Source: a virus
Virus record (IMG/VR): IMGVR_UViG_3300028925_006272
Span: 1 to 21,989 of that record
Length of the DNA: 21,989 nt
Direction: 5' to 3' (one strand)
Shown piece by piece: positions 6,442 to 14,977 of the stretch. Each line of letters starts with the position of its first letter. Position 1 is the stretch's first letter. The translations under genes were made by a program, and so were the position numbers. The notes beneath the pieces were generated by a model. The model did not search any database. It worked only from the letters and a program-made list of their open reading frames with translations, and was not told the DNA's origin.

Positions 6442-9400
6442 TGGGCGCATACGACACAATCGCAGAGTCGTTCAAAGAAGCACGAGTGTCTCTGAAAGAG
6501 AAGCGGATTCAGCAAGTAGCGCCTCCTCCTCCGCCTCCTCCTCCAGCGCCGGCTCCTCGAGCTCCGGTTGTGCCTCAAAGGCCGGCACCTGCTATTCCAC
6601 CTTTGATCGCTGCGCCGTCTGTTGAGTCCGATCCTGCACAAGAGTTGCTAACAGCCTTGTCAGATTTGCAAGAACGAGGTCAGCGGTATGGAGTCGACAC
6701 AACTCAGTTCGATCCCCGTCCTGGTTCAACGCCTTTCGAGTTCGCTGATGAGGTTCACAGCGTTTTCGACCAGATCGATTCCAAAGTCATGGCAGACCTT
6801 CAGGCTCGACAAGAATATGAAACTGACCAAGCCTCGGCATTCAGAAACAAATTCGATGCTGCCGTAGCGCCTCCTTCACCAATTCAAAATCCTAGTAATG
6901 GTGTGTTGCCAGGGGTGGCAGTACCAAGCGAAACTCCAGACTGGTTCAACCCGGATGCGACTCGTGGGATGTGGGCTGCCAATTCGATGCTAACGCTTCC
7001 ACCAAAGGGTAGAGGCTATCTCGACGACGAAGGCAACGATATTGGACTCGAGCCATGGAGGGCTGCGATCCGTCCTGTTCTAAACGCCAATACGTTCGAG
7101 GAATTTGGACGAGGATTAGGGGATAAATATCCACTTCCTATAAGTGACAATCTTTCCGCCGCAGCCCAGTCAAATCCACTCATAAAGAACATTCTGAAAC
7201 CAAGTCTAATTGGAGACATCGCCGGTCCCGTTTTACGAGGGGCAGCGCATACAACGTCGCCACTTGAAATTGCATTCACTATTGCTACTGCTGGCTATGG
7301 TTCAGTCGTTACGCAAGCTATTAGGCGTATGGGCATCCCCGTCATCAGTAAAATCGCCGGTGTTGCTGCGCCAATGCTCGAGAAGGGCAACTTTGCCCAA
7401 CGTCTTGGTGTTGAGTGGGCTGCTGGTGGTGTTGCCCCAGAAGTCGGAGCAAGTGCAGCTATGGGCGCTTTCGAGGATGCCCCTGCGCCTGTTCAGATTG
7501 GTGCGGGATTAGCCGGTGGAGTTTTAGCTGCGGGAACTACGCTGGTTGCTCCAAGACTCGGTATAAAGGGATTGAAAGCATCCAAAGACCTTGTTACTGA
7601 GGGAATCCAGACTGCGCTCCGTTTAGGCGAGGATTCCGCAACCGCAGTAGGCAAGGCGAACACAGGAAACGTATTACTTCCTGCGAGCCCTGATCCGGTT
7701 GTGGCTGCTCGATCGGGCAGTCGAGATCCGAACGTCTTGATCGACAACATGCTCGAACCTATGCCCAGAGTAGTAAATGGAGAGTTCACTCCTAGAGGGC
7801 TCGATTTCGATACAGGACTTCCAAAGGATCTCGAAACAGTTCCAGCCAGGATCTTCGGCGATTTTGCGATCGTGAAGACTCCAGCCGGCGAATTCAAGGT
7901 TAGTCATATTCCAAGCGGCCAAGCGATTGGTCAGCCGCATCGACTTCTAAAGGATGCTAAGAAACAAGTTCAGTATTCGATCTCGATGTCAGATCCCGAA
8001 GTTCTGAAAATATCCGATCCGGACCAATTCCCGAGCGAAGCCACCTGGCGACTTCGCATGGCGTGGGATCGATCGATGGGACGAGACGTCACTCACGATA
8101 CCTATGTTCTTGGATTCAAAGATCCTGTGGCTGAGTCGATCCTCCCAGAAGGCGGTATCCTCGGCGACGACTTCGGTAAAGCGCCAGAAGGCACAACCAT
8201 CACCATCGATGGTGTCGAGACCAGGCTTGGACCGGACGGTAAGCCGATTGTGGAGACCACGGCACGAACAATCGACCCTCGTGAAGTCGAGGCCGATCGA
8301 ATCATCGCCGAAGCTGATGCCGAGAAGGCTCACGCCGACCTGGTGAAAGACGACCCGGCTGTTATGGAAGCAGCGGCAAACTACCGAATCGCTCGTGACT
8401 ACTCAGAGACGGCTTTGAAAGATCCAAAGACCACACCCGAAGATAATGCTGTGTGGCGTGACCATGAACTCGAGGCTTACCAGGCACTCAGGGCGGCAGA
8501 GGCCGCTGCTGTTGCGCCCGGAACAACGCCCAAGTTTGCATTTGAAGGTGAACCAGACTTAGTTCTGCAACATGGAACTGATGCTGAATTTACAGGAATT
8601 CCTAACGCTGGTAAAGACGGAAGGATTTACTTTTCCGACAGCACTATCGAAGGCAGAGGTGCTTCCTCATTCTATGGCGATACGGTAAAGAAATTCAACT
8701 TATCCGATGATGCCAGAATGATGGACAGGGATGAAGTTCTCACTAAAAAACAAGTGAAGAATATTATCGCTGGGGCTGAAGATGAAATTCGGAGACTCGG
8801 CTTACCAGAATCAGAGATAGCTAGGTATAAAGAATTAATAACTCTAACTGTTGATAAAAAAGGTCGTGCAACCGCAGGTGAAATTTCCGACAGGTTGGAT
8901 AGTGTAGATCGAAGTATAAACCCTAAGATGGGAGAGCCGGGCTATGACTTCAGGGGAGGGCAGTCAAAGTCTAATATTGCCAATGCAGGGCTGTCACGAG
9001 AGTTTGATTTTATCGCTCCAAGCGGTAACAGACCTCACGAGTATTCCGTTCTAAATAAGGACGTAATTATTGACTCAGGTTTACGGCAGGATAACTTAGA
9101 ACCAGTCGGGATACGCAAAGGACCTGACCCAGACTTTAATCAGTTCGGTGAGCCATATCCCACCACTCCAGCCACAGGCACGGCTGCTGCTAGGGGGGCT
9201 GGCATCCCTACTATCGATGAAATCGCCGCCGACTTAAGGAATCAAATAGCCGACCCTTTATCGCCGCAGAGTGAAAAAGGTTTAATGCTTTTCCCCGAAG
9301 ACTCTCTAAGGATTAGAGCAGCTGCATTAAACCCAGAAGCTAATGCCCAAGACCTTGTTAAGTTCAATGATGAATTTGGGATTGATCCAGTTTCCTTTGA

Positions 9401-12400
9401 AATCCCAGAAGGCCATATGTGGAACAATGGCAGAATTCAGCGTTACAACTACCCTCCAGGAGTTAGACCAGGGTTTAAAGAAGATGTTGCGCCTGATTTT
9501 ACAACTCGTCTTCGATCTGAGCTGGATCTTCCTCCAGTCAAACAGGCTGGGGGAGCCGTCACGACAGGCAACCTAACACTCGACGGCAATCGTGCCGAAT
9601 TCGAGACCCGGTTCGCTGCGCTCAGCAAGCTAACAGACGATGCTGAAAAGACCCCAAATCGGCAGATGACCGAAGAAGAAGTTGCGCTATGGGACAACGG
9701 AAATAATTGGGAAGAATTCTCACGATCTCGCGGCTACACCGAGGCGGAGATTCAAGACCACCAGGCGTTTCTCGATGCCTACACCGAAGGTCGTCAACTT
9801 GGCTACTCGGATGATGAGTTATTTGACATAACCAGAGCCACCCAAAAGGATGGCGAACTCCCTGTTGCTGATGATTTGCCTACGTCCGGACAAGCTGCGT
9901 TTGACGAGGCTGGTGAGGTCGGAGTACGTGATGTCGGGCCTCGTGAAGACGACATAATCAATGACGACTCACGACGAGTTCAGGGCGGGTTCTTCGGTGA
10001 GGAAGACTTGAAGACTTCTGAACAAGCCGCAGAAATGCTTGAAGGCACGCCGTTTGAAAAAGTCTACGATGACACGCCAGTTAGTCAGGCAGAGCAGGAA
10101 GTCGACGGAATAATCAAAGAACTCGAGATTGTTCAATCTCGAGGTATGGCTGATGAGATCGTTCAAGGCCGTGTTGATCGCCACGACGCGCCTAAAGGCT
10201 TCTCGATGAGAGGTATTTCGGACGATGCGATCATCAAGTGGATGGAAGCAAACCGCCCGGAGCTCAACCCTTACGAGACCGGAGTTCTCCACAACATCGA
10301 TTTTGAGCCTGATGAATACTCGGCGCTTCGGCAGATGAACCGCACCAACCCGAAAGGCAAGTCGAAGGCCGCTGACAAACGTGCGGCGAGGGAACTAGCG
10401 AAAGATCTCGACGAGGCCCGGTACAGGTTGGAGGAGGCCGAGTCAGCTGAATATTACGCAAAATTAGCAGCAAACGATCCGGACACGGACAACTTCGGCA
10501 AGGTCGACAACCTTTGGGATCAGCCAACCGTGGCTACCAAGTCCGGATACAACATTCACGAGGATTTGAAGAAAAGTAAGCCTCGGTACGGGTATCAGCA
10601 AAAGCACCCACCGCTTGATTTCCAAGACGACTTCGATCTGTTGCTTTACACCGCCACCCGGAAGACCCGAATGGGCAACCGGGCGGATAAATTTGGCCTA
10701 GAAATGGACGCTGAATTCGGCCCCGAATGGCGTCAAGCTAGTGGTCTGATTCGACAAGCTGGACGAGACCTCGAGGCGCGAATCAAAGAGCAAGTGAAGA
10801 ATGCTCCGGACGACGGCGAAACGATCGTTGTTGAGGTTGATGGCGCTTACGACAGGTTGAAGGCTGCAACCGGGCAGACGTCGGAAGGTCGGCCAGCAAG
10901 AACAGCCAATTCCTCGACACCAGCGTCAGGGCTCGAGGACGCTCGCTACACGGTCGACAAAGAGACCGGCGAGATCATCGACATCATGCGCGGGCCGCTA
11001 ACCGCCGAAGAAGTCTCACAGCTTCCGGAGTTCCTGCTTGCAAGGTTGAGGGCGTTAGGCATCAGCAGCCAGAACCCACGACCGGCAGCGAGCCAGATGA
11101 GTGCCGGTGGTCAAGGCGTCGTTCCTGATTCTGGCGTCCGCCCGGTTCAAGGCACTGGAGATCCGGTCGTAATGGGTCCACCGCTTGATGTTCCTGGTAG
11201 TGGTGGCGGAGTCCAGCAAGCGACTCAGGGCGGCGTCAGGCCACCTTTGAAGACTCATCCGACTGAATATGTTGCAGACGTGAACACTGTCAAGTCTGTC
11301 GAAGCTGCTAACGCCGCTTTGAAAGGTGAAATCATTGATTCAGCAGTCAAGGGATCTCCAGAGGATATGGGTGCTTCTGCTCAATTAGAGACTGGTAAGC
11401 TGGCTGACTTCCTTCGGTATATAGTTCCTAAAGACCACGCTGTCGATGAGAAGTTCTTGACAGCTGTTCAAGTCGGCGAAAACCTCAGAAACGTAAGTGC
11501 CCTACTCGCTCGATCATTAGATCCTGGTCGACTGTGGGACACGATTCAAAAGGGTCGTCACGGCGGCGTTATTTCAGAGTTCATTGGATGGCCAACTAGG
11601 CGGATACTTCGAGCAAAACTCGAAATGTCAGACAAGATGAAGTCTGACTTTGCTGCGCTTATGACTAAACACCGAGTTACTAAACCGAAACACATGGAGG
11701 CGGTTGGTGACGTCATCGAATATATCGGCACAAAGGACATCGAAGGAAAAGTATCGACCGAGGATTTGCTAAGTCGCAAGGTCATATTTAAACTCCTCAA
11801 GGAGTTTCCGTCCGACGAGCGCCGAAGAATCGTTGAACTCGCGCTTGAGACTCGTAACTTCTATGACAAAGTTCTTTATGCGATAAATTACGCTCGTATC
11901 AAGCGCGGCGACAAGCCGATTCCTAAACTGGATAACTACCGACCGTGGATCATCGCACAACGAGCATGGAAAGAACGAATCAAGGATGGCTGGAAGTCCA
12001 AAGGCGCAGGCGGTTACGAGGGCATGACCCCGAAGATGGCCGAAGAAGTCTTCGGTCGTCGATCATATCCAACCTTTATGGCCCCGCAAAGCGTTATGAA
12101 CGATCGCGCAATGCAACGTACTTACGGTCTAAAAGACGTCGGCAAAGAACGAGATATTGCCAAGCTAACGTATAGCTACATCGACTCTGCACTGGATGAT
12201 ATTTACAACAACACAATCATCGCCAACGTCACGCGGCACACGAAGGTCTTGCGTGAGAATGACCTCATCAAATCGGCGGATGCACTTGATACCTGGGCGC
12301 AGGAAACCTACGCCGGAGTACCAACTCCGTTCACCAGGTTCATGCGTGATTCTTTACCGTATGTACCTGTCGATCATCTGATGTGGGTACGTCGACAACT

Positions 12401-14237
12401 GACTCGAGCTGTATTCCCGTTGAACTGGAGTTGGAATATCGCTGTCCAAACATCATCTGTTGGGCTTACATACACGCGCTACGGCGGAATGAACACGATG
12501 AAGGCCCTCAATATCGCGTACGACACCACGACTAACGACTGGATCAAAAAACACGCCTACTCAGCCATTATGAAAAAACGTAATGGAGGAAAAGTTGTCT
12601 ACCAGGACCTCGGCAACGCTCTTGAAAAACATGCAACTCTTGAAAAGTCCAAATTCGAGAAATTTGAAGATATTGGAAACTTCCTCTCATCGACCATCGA
12701 AGAACGTCTTACGGCGCATGGTATAGCAGCTGCAAAACTCAAAGGAGAGCAACTAGGACTCACTGGCCGGTCGCTAATCGAATTCGCATCAGAAGGTGGA
12801 GCTCGAACTCAGTCGATGTACAACAGGGAAGATACGGTTGGTTGGCTCCGATCCCCCGAAATTGGAATCATTGCACCATTTCAGACGTTTGCGTTTGAAA
12901 TGCTCAACACTCTAAGAGAACTCAACATCCCGATACTTCGTGGCGTCGAGATCCCTGGCATAGTTCCGTATCTAGGAAATAAGAACATTGGGATTGGTCA
13001 AGCGGGAGCATACGAAACGCTTAGCGCAAAGAGAATTACTCTTGGTAAACAAGGGACAAAGGACGGCAAGCCTGTTTACGGACTTTCGGATGCAACAGCC
13101 GAGCATCGTGTAAAGAACGTCCTTCGCTTGGTGGCCGCAATGTACGTTACCAATCTTGTCCAAGACAAACTTATGGACCGTAAGCCGTGGAACCTCGGAT
13201 CATTCATTCCTATGTATAACCTCATCGTAGCTGGTGCTGCTGGATCAGGACCGATGAACCAGCCCTTGTATCAGAAATACTCTGGCGACTTCTTCGATGC
13301 TGTCGGTGAGTACGTTGAAATAGGCCGATGGCAGCCGATGAGGGATTTCGGTCTTCGTTACTACACTTTCGGAGGCGGACAAATTGCTCGTACATGGGGT
13401 GGCATTGAAGCCGTTGCAGAGGGTGGAGTCAGAAACCGTTCAGGTATGAAGAAATTTGAGTTGACTCCAGCCGACCAACTTGCAGCGTACACGGGCGGTG
13501 TCTATGCGACACAGCCAGGCAAGGACTACTTAGATGCCCGTGTCGACCGAACAGCAGTCGAGGAGTTTGTTGGTTTCGACTTGCCCGTAATCGGAGGCTA
13601 CTCAAACGGCATTAAAAAAGAGTACAGAGAGAAATTCGAGGAATATTACGACATCGATAAGGATATTAAAGGATCAAAGGGTCGAATCGCATGGCGCAAT
13701 AAGAACTGGGAAGTCGATGCGAATATGTTCACGGTCGGTATAGTCCGGTCGATACAATCGCCTCGAGCGAGAACACTCGCACAAGAACTCTTTGAAAAAC
13801 ACGAGATTATTGATTCAGAGACCGACCCGGAAGATCTCGAAGTTTACCGTCGCCACTTGGGAACCTCATTTGTAAGAAAGATGCTTGAAGGACTCGAACA
13901 TACTCCTGGTTTGGAAAAACTTCCGCCGCTCAAAAAGCTACCGGATTCAAGCAGTAACGAAGGTTCTAGCGTTCCGGGACTTGAGAAGTTATCATCTAGT
14001 CCGACCGATCAATGGAACAAGGTTAGCAATGTCCTTAACATTAAAGATCTCGTTGCTCTTAAAAAGATTTGGAGTAATGAAACTATTTCCCGACAAGAGA
14101 CCGAGTCGCTGAAAATTGCTTTTGAGAAGGAACCTATGGGTCAAACCAACTTTAGAAAGTGGTCTCGACAGACCCTTCGCCAAATCCAAACAAACGCAGC
14201 AAACGTGCGTACTCAACCAGAATTTGCTAACGTATAG
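6441..14237 (+). CDS. Giant multidomain polyvalent-type protein with ART-like domain (2598 aa)
   Basis: This 7.8-kb gene is about a third of the window and lies between portal and scaffold. Visible segments in order: an amphipathic N-terminus; a Pro-rich stretch (28-54, eight consecutive prolines); a Gly/Ala-rich hydrophobic segment (about 257-380) that could interact with membranes; a small beta segment with VSHIPSGQAIG (near 480); an ADP-ribosyltransferase-like domain (about 700-880, H711, Y730, E867); acidic linkers; an Arg/Glu coiled coil (about 1305-1347); a Pro/Gly linker near 1560-1605; and a very long helical C-terminal module (about 1605-2480) with LDNYRPWI (1830-1837), FPLNWSWNIAVQTSS (from 1992), IIAPFQTFAFE (from 2143) and DRKPWNLGSFIP. 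That module recalls the large polyvalent-protein-associated domains of phage proteins. No helicase, methyltransferase or peptidase motif is seen. Packaging in the capsid and injection with DNA is inferred; an internal ejection protein is the main alternative. Confidence 0.75.
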   Translation: MGAYDTIAESFKEARVSLKEKRIQQVAPPPPPPPPAPAPRAPVVPQRPAPAIPPLIAAPSVESDPAQELLTALSDLQERGQRYGVDTTQFDPRPGSTPFEFADEVHSVFDQIDSKVMADLQARQEYETDQASAFRNKFDAAVAPPSPIQNPSNGVLPGVAVPSETPDWFNPDATRGMWAANSMLTLPPKGRGYLDDEGNDIGLEPWRAAIRPVLNANTFEEFGRGLGDKYPLPISDNLSAAAQSNPLIKNILKPSLIGDIAGPVLRGAAHTTSPLEIAFTIATAGYGSVVTQAIRRMGIPVISKIAGVAAPMLEKGNFAQRLGVEWAAGGVAPEVGASAAMGAFEDAPAPVQIGAGLAGGVLAAGTTLVAPRLGIKGLKASKDLVTEGIQTALRLGEDSATAVGKANTGNVLLPASPDPVVAARSGSRDPNVLIDNMLEPMPRVVNGEFTPRGLDFDTGLPKDLETVPARIFGDFAIVKTPAGEFKVSHIPSGQAIGQPHRLLKDAKKQVQYSISMSDPEVLKISDPDQFPSEATWRLRMAWDRSMGRDVTHDTYVLGFKDPVAESILPEGGILGDDFGKAPEGTTITIDGVETRLGPDGKPIVETTARTIDPREVEADRIIAEADAEKAHADLVKDDPAVMEAAANYRIARDYSETALKDPKTTPEDNAVWRDHELEAYQALRAAEAAAVAPGTTPKFAFEGEPDLVLQHGTDAEFTGIPNAGKDGRIYFSDSTIEGRGASSFYGDTVKKFNLSDDARMMDRDEVLTKKQVKNIIAGAEDEIRRLGLPESEIARYKELITLTVDKKGRATAGEISDRLDSVDRSINPKMGEPGYDFRGGQSKSNIANAGLSREFDFIAPSGNRPHEYSVLNKDVIIDSGLRQDNLEPVGIRKGPDPDFNQFGEPYPTTPATGTAAARGAGIPTIDEIAADLRNQIADPLSPQSEKGLMLFPEDSLRIRAAALNPEANAQDLVKFNDEFGIDPVSFEIPEGHMWNNGRIQRYNYPPGVRPGFKEDVAPDFTTRLRSELDLPPVKQAGGAVTTGNLTLDGNRAEFETRFAALSKLTDDAEKTPNRQMTEEEVALWDNGNNWEEFSRSRGYTEAEIQDHQAFLDAYTEGRQLGYSDDELFDITRATQKDGELPVADDLPTSGQAAFDEAGEVGVRDVGPREDDIINDDSRRVQGGFFGEEDLKTSEQAAEMLEGTPFEKVYDDTPVSQAEQEVDGIIKELEIVQSRGMADEIVQGRVDRHDAPKGFSMRGISDDAIIKWMEANRPELNPYETGVLHNIDFEPDEYSALRQMNRTNPKGKSKAADKRAARELAKDLDEARYRLEEAESAEYYAKLAANDPDTDNFGKVDNLWDQPTVATKSGYNIHEDLKKSKPRYGYQQKHPPLDFQDDFDLLLYTATRKTRMGNRADKFGLEMDAEFGPEWRQASGLIRQAGRDLEARIKEQVKNAPDDGETIVVEVDGAYDRLKAATGQTSEGRPARTANSSTPASGLEDARYTVDKETGEIIDIMRGPLTAEEVSQLPEFLLARLRALGISSQNPRPAASQMSAGGQGVVPDSGVRPVQGTGDPVVMGPPLDVPGSGGGVQQATQGGVRPPLKTHPTEYVADVNTVKSVEAANAALKGEIIDSAVKGSPEDMGASAQLETGKLADFLRYIVPKDHAVDEKFLTAVQVGENLRNVSALLARSLDPGRLWDTIQKGRHGGVISEFIGWPTRRILRAKLEMSDKMKSDFAALMTKHRVTKPKHMEAVGDVIEYIGTKDIEGKVSTEDLLSRKVIFKLLKEFPSDERRRIVELALETRNFYDKVLYAINYARIKRGDKPIPKLDNYRPWIIAQRAWKERIKDGWKSKGAGGYEGMTPKMAEEVFGRRSYPTFMAPQSVMNDRAMQRTYGLKDVGKERDIAKLTYSYIDSALDDIYNNTIIANVTRHTKVLRENDLIKSADALDTWAQETYAGVPTPFTRFMRDSLPYVPVDHLMWVRRQLTRAVFPLNWSWNIAVQTSSVGLTYTRYGGMNTMKALNIAYDTTTNDWIKKHAYSAIMKKRNGGKVVYQDLGNALEKHATLEKSKFEKFEDIGNFLSSTIEERLTAHGIAAAKLKGEQLGLTGRSLIEFASEGGARTQSMYNREDTVGWLRSPEIGIIAPFQTFAFEMLNTLRELNIPILRGVEIPGIVPYLGNKNIGIGQAGAYETLSAKRITLGKQGTKDGKPVYGLSDATAEHRVKNVLRLVAAMYVTNLVQDKLMDRKPWNLGSFIPMYNLIVAGAAGSGPMNQPLYQKYSGDFFDAVGEYVEIGRWQPMRDFGLRYYTFGGGQIARTWGGIEAVAEGGVRNRSGMKKFELTPADQLAAYTGGVYATQPGKDYLDARVDRTAVEEFVGFDLPVIGGYSNGIKKEYREKFEEYYDIDKDIKGSKGRIAWRNKNWEVDANMFTVGIVRSIQSPRARTLAQELFEKHEIIDSETDPEDLEVYRRHLGTSFVRKMLEGLEHTPGLEKLPPLKKLPDSSSNEGSSVPGLEKLSSSPTDQWNKVSNVLNIKDLVALKKIWSNETISRQETESLKIAFEKEPMGQTNFRKWSRQTLRQIQTNAANVRTQPEFANV
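8530..9090 (+). other. ADP-ribosyltransferase-like domain inside the giant gene
   Basis: Three spaced motifs match the ART fold as seen in toxin-like and polyvalent phage proteins. LVLQHGTDAEF carries the H-G-T start (H711); GRIYFSDS carries the Tyr of the second strand (Y730), preceding a helix and strand that end in VKKFNLSDDARMMD; HEYSVLNKDVIIDSG carries Glu867 and Tyr868 in the 'EY.V....I' layout of the third catalytic strand. In known ARTs these residues bind NAD+ and position it for transfer of ADP-ribose to a target. About 120 residues between motifs two and three are helical and could be an insertion or target-recognition element. The family assignment is motif recognition by eye; activity is untested. 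Confidence 0.55.
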
Positions 14238-14255
14238 ATACCTGGAGTTATTTAT

Positions 14256-14948
14256 TTGACGACCGAACAGACCTCACAAGACCAAAACCTTTTGACTGCT
14301 GCTGAACAATCCGCTGCTACTGGACAGGCTGACAACAAGCAACCTGCCGGCTCGCAAGGTAATTCTGCTGCCTCGGAGAATTCTGGGAATAGTGGAGCTA
14401 ATGGAAATGGCGGCCCGGATACGCTGAGAAGCGAACTCGACGCCGCAAACAGTACGATCGCTGCGCTGCGAGACCAGGCTTCACAGTCTAATCTCCAAGC
14501 ACAAATCGATCGTGTTGAAGCAGCAAACCAAGCTGAGTTAGCAGCAGATCAGCAATCTATCGAAGATGGCAACCTGACCGCCGCTGACGCCACACAAAAG
14601 GCTCTAAACCGACAACAGAACGCCCAGAAAGCAGTCGAAGATATTGCTCGAAATGCCCGAGGCTATCAGCAAGAGGTCGATTCAGGCCTTATTGCTCGTC
14701 TCGGAGTTGCCCAAGAAATTGCAGCACAGTATGACGGGGTTGACGCAAATGTCCTCAATTTGGACAAAACGCTGACTAACCCGGAAATGATGCAGATCAA
14801 GGCACGAGAAATTCAACTCGACCAGCGTGAGGCAAATGCCGTAGGTACTGAAAACTTTGATGCTGGCCAGCGTGGATCTGCTTCTATTGAAGTAAACGAT
14901 ATGAGTCCAATCGAGAAAATCTCGGCAGGGCTCTCTAAGCAACGGTAA
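14256..14948 (+). CDS. Capsid scaffold-like protein
   Basis: This 230-residue protein directly precedes the major capsid gene, the standard place for a scaffold, which directs capsid assembly and is then lost. Translation most likely starts at TTG 14256 with GGAG at 14244-14247. The composition is typical: a Gln/Asn/Gly/Ser-rich disordered first 50 residues, then a long highly charged helical region with coiled-coil spacing (SELDAANSTIAALRDQ, and QLDQREANAV further on), almost no Cys or Trp. The C-terminus, MSPIEKISAGLSKQR, is a short amphipathic basic helix like the capsid-binding tail of known scaffolds. No protease catalytic motif is visible here or in neighbouring genes, so maturation by an HK97-type protease is not supported by this window. 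Confidence 0.75.
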   Translation: MTTEQTSQDQNLLTAAEQSAATGQADNKQPAGSQGNSAASENSGNSGANGNGGPDTLRSELDAANSTIAALRDQASQSNLQAQIDRVEAANQAELAADQQSIEDGNLTAADATQKALNRQQNAQKAVEDIARNARGYQQEVDSGLIARLGVAQEIAAQYDGVDANVLNLDKTLTNPEMMQIKAREIQLDQREANAVGTENFDAGQRGSASIEVNDMSPIEKISAGLSKQR

Positions 14949-14977
14949 TCCTATAAGGGTTGCCAATAGAGGTTCAA

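Noticed and set aside
6520-6565. CCT/CCG triplet run as a possible DNA repeat element.
   Set aside because: It encodes the in-frame poly-Pro stretch of the giant protein, so it is explained as coding low complexity.
11945-12381. Short + strand frames inside the giant gene.
   Set aside because: They are Arg-rich out-of-frame readings of a gene with consistent codon use and motifs in its own frame.
6441-14237. Possible tape-measure protein assignment for the giant gene.
   Set aside because: It lies before the scaffold and capsid genes rather than among tail genes, lacks long uniform coiled-coil or 11-residue repeats, and contains an ART-like domain and Trp/Phe-rich motifs.
14960-14977. TTG start six codons upstream for the capsid protein.
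   Set aside because: ATG 14978 has an AGAGG site at correct spacing, which lies inside the extra codons.
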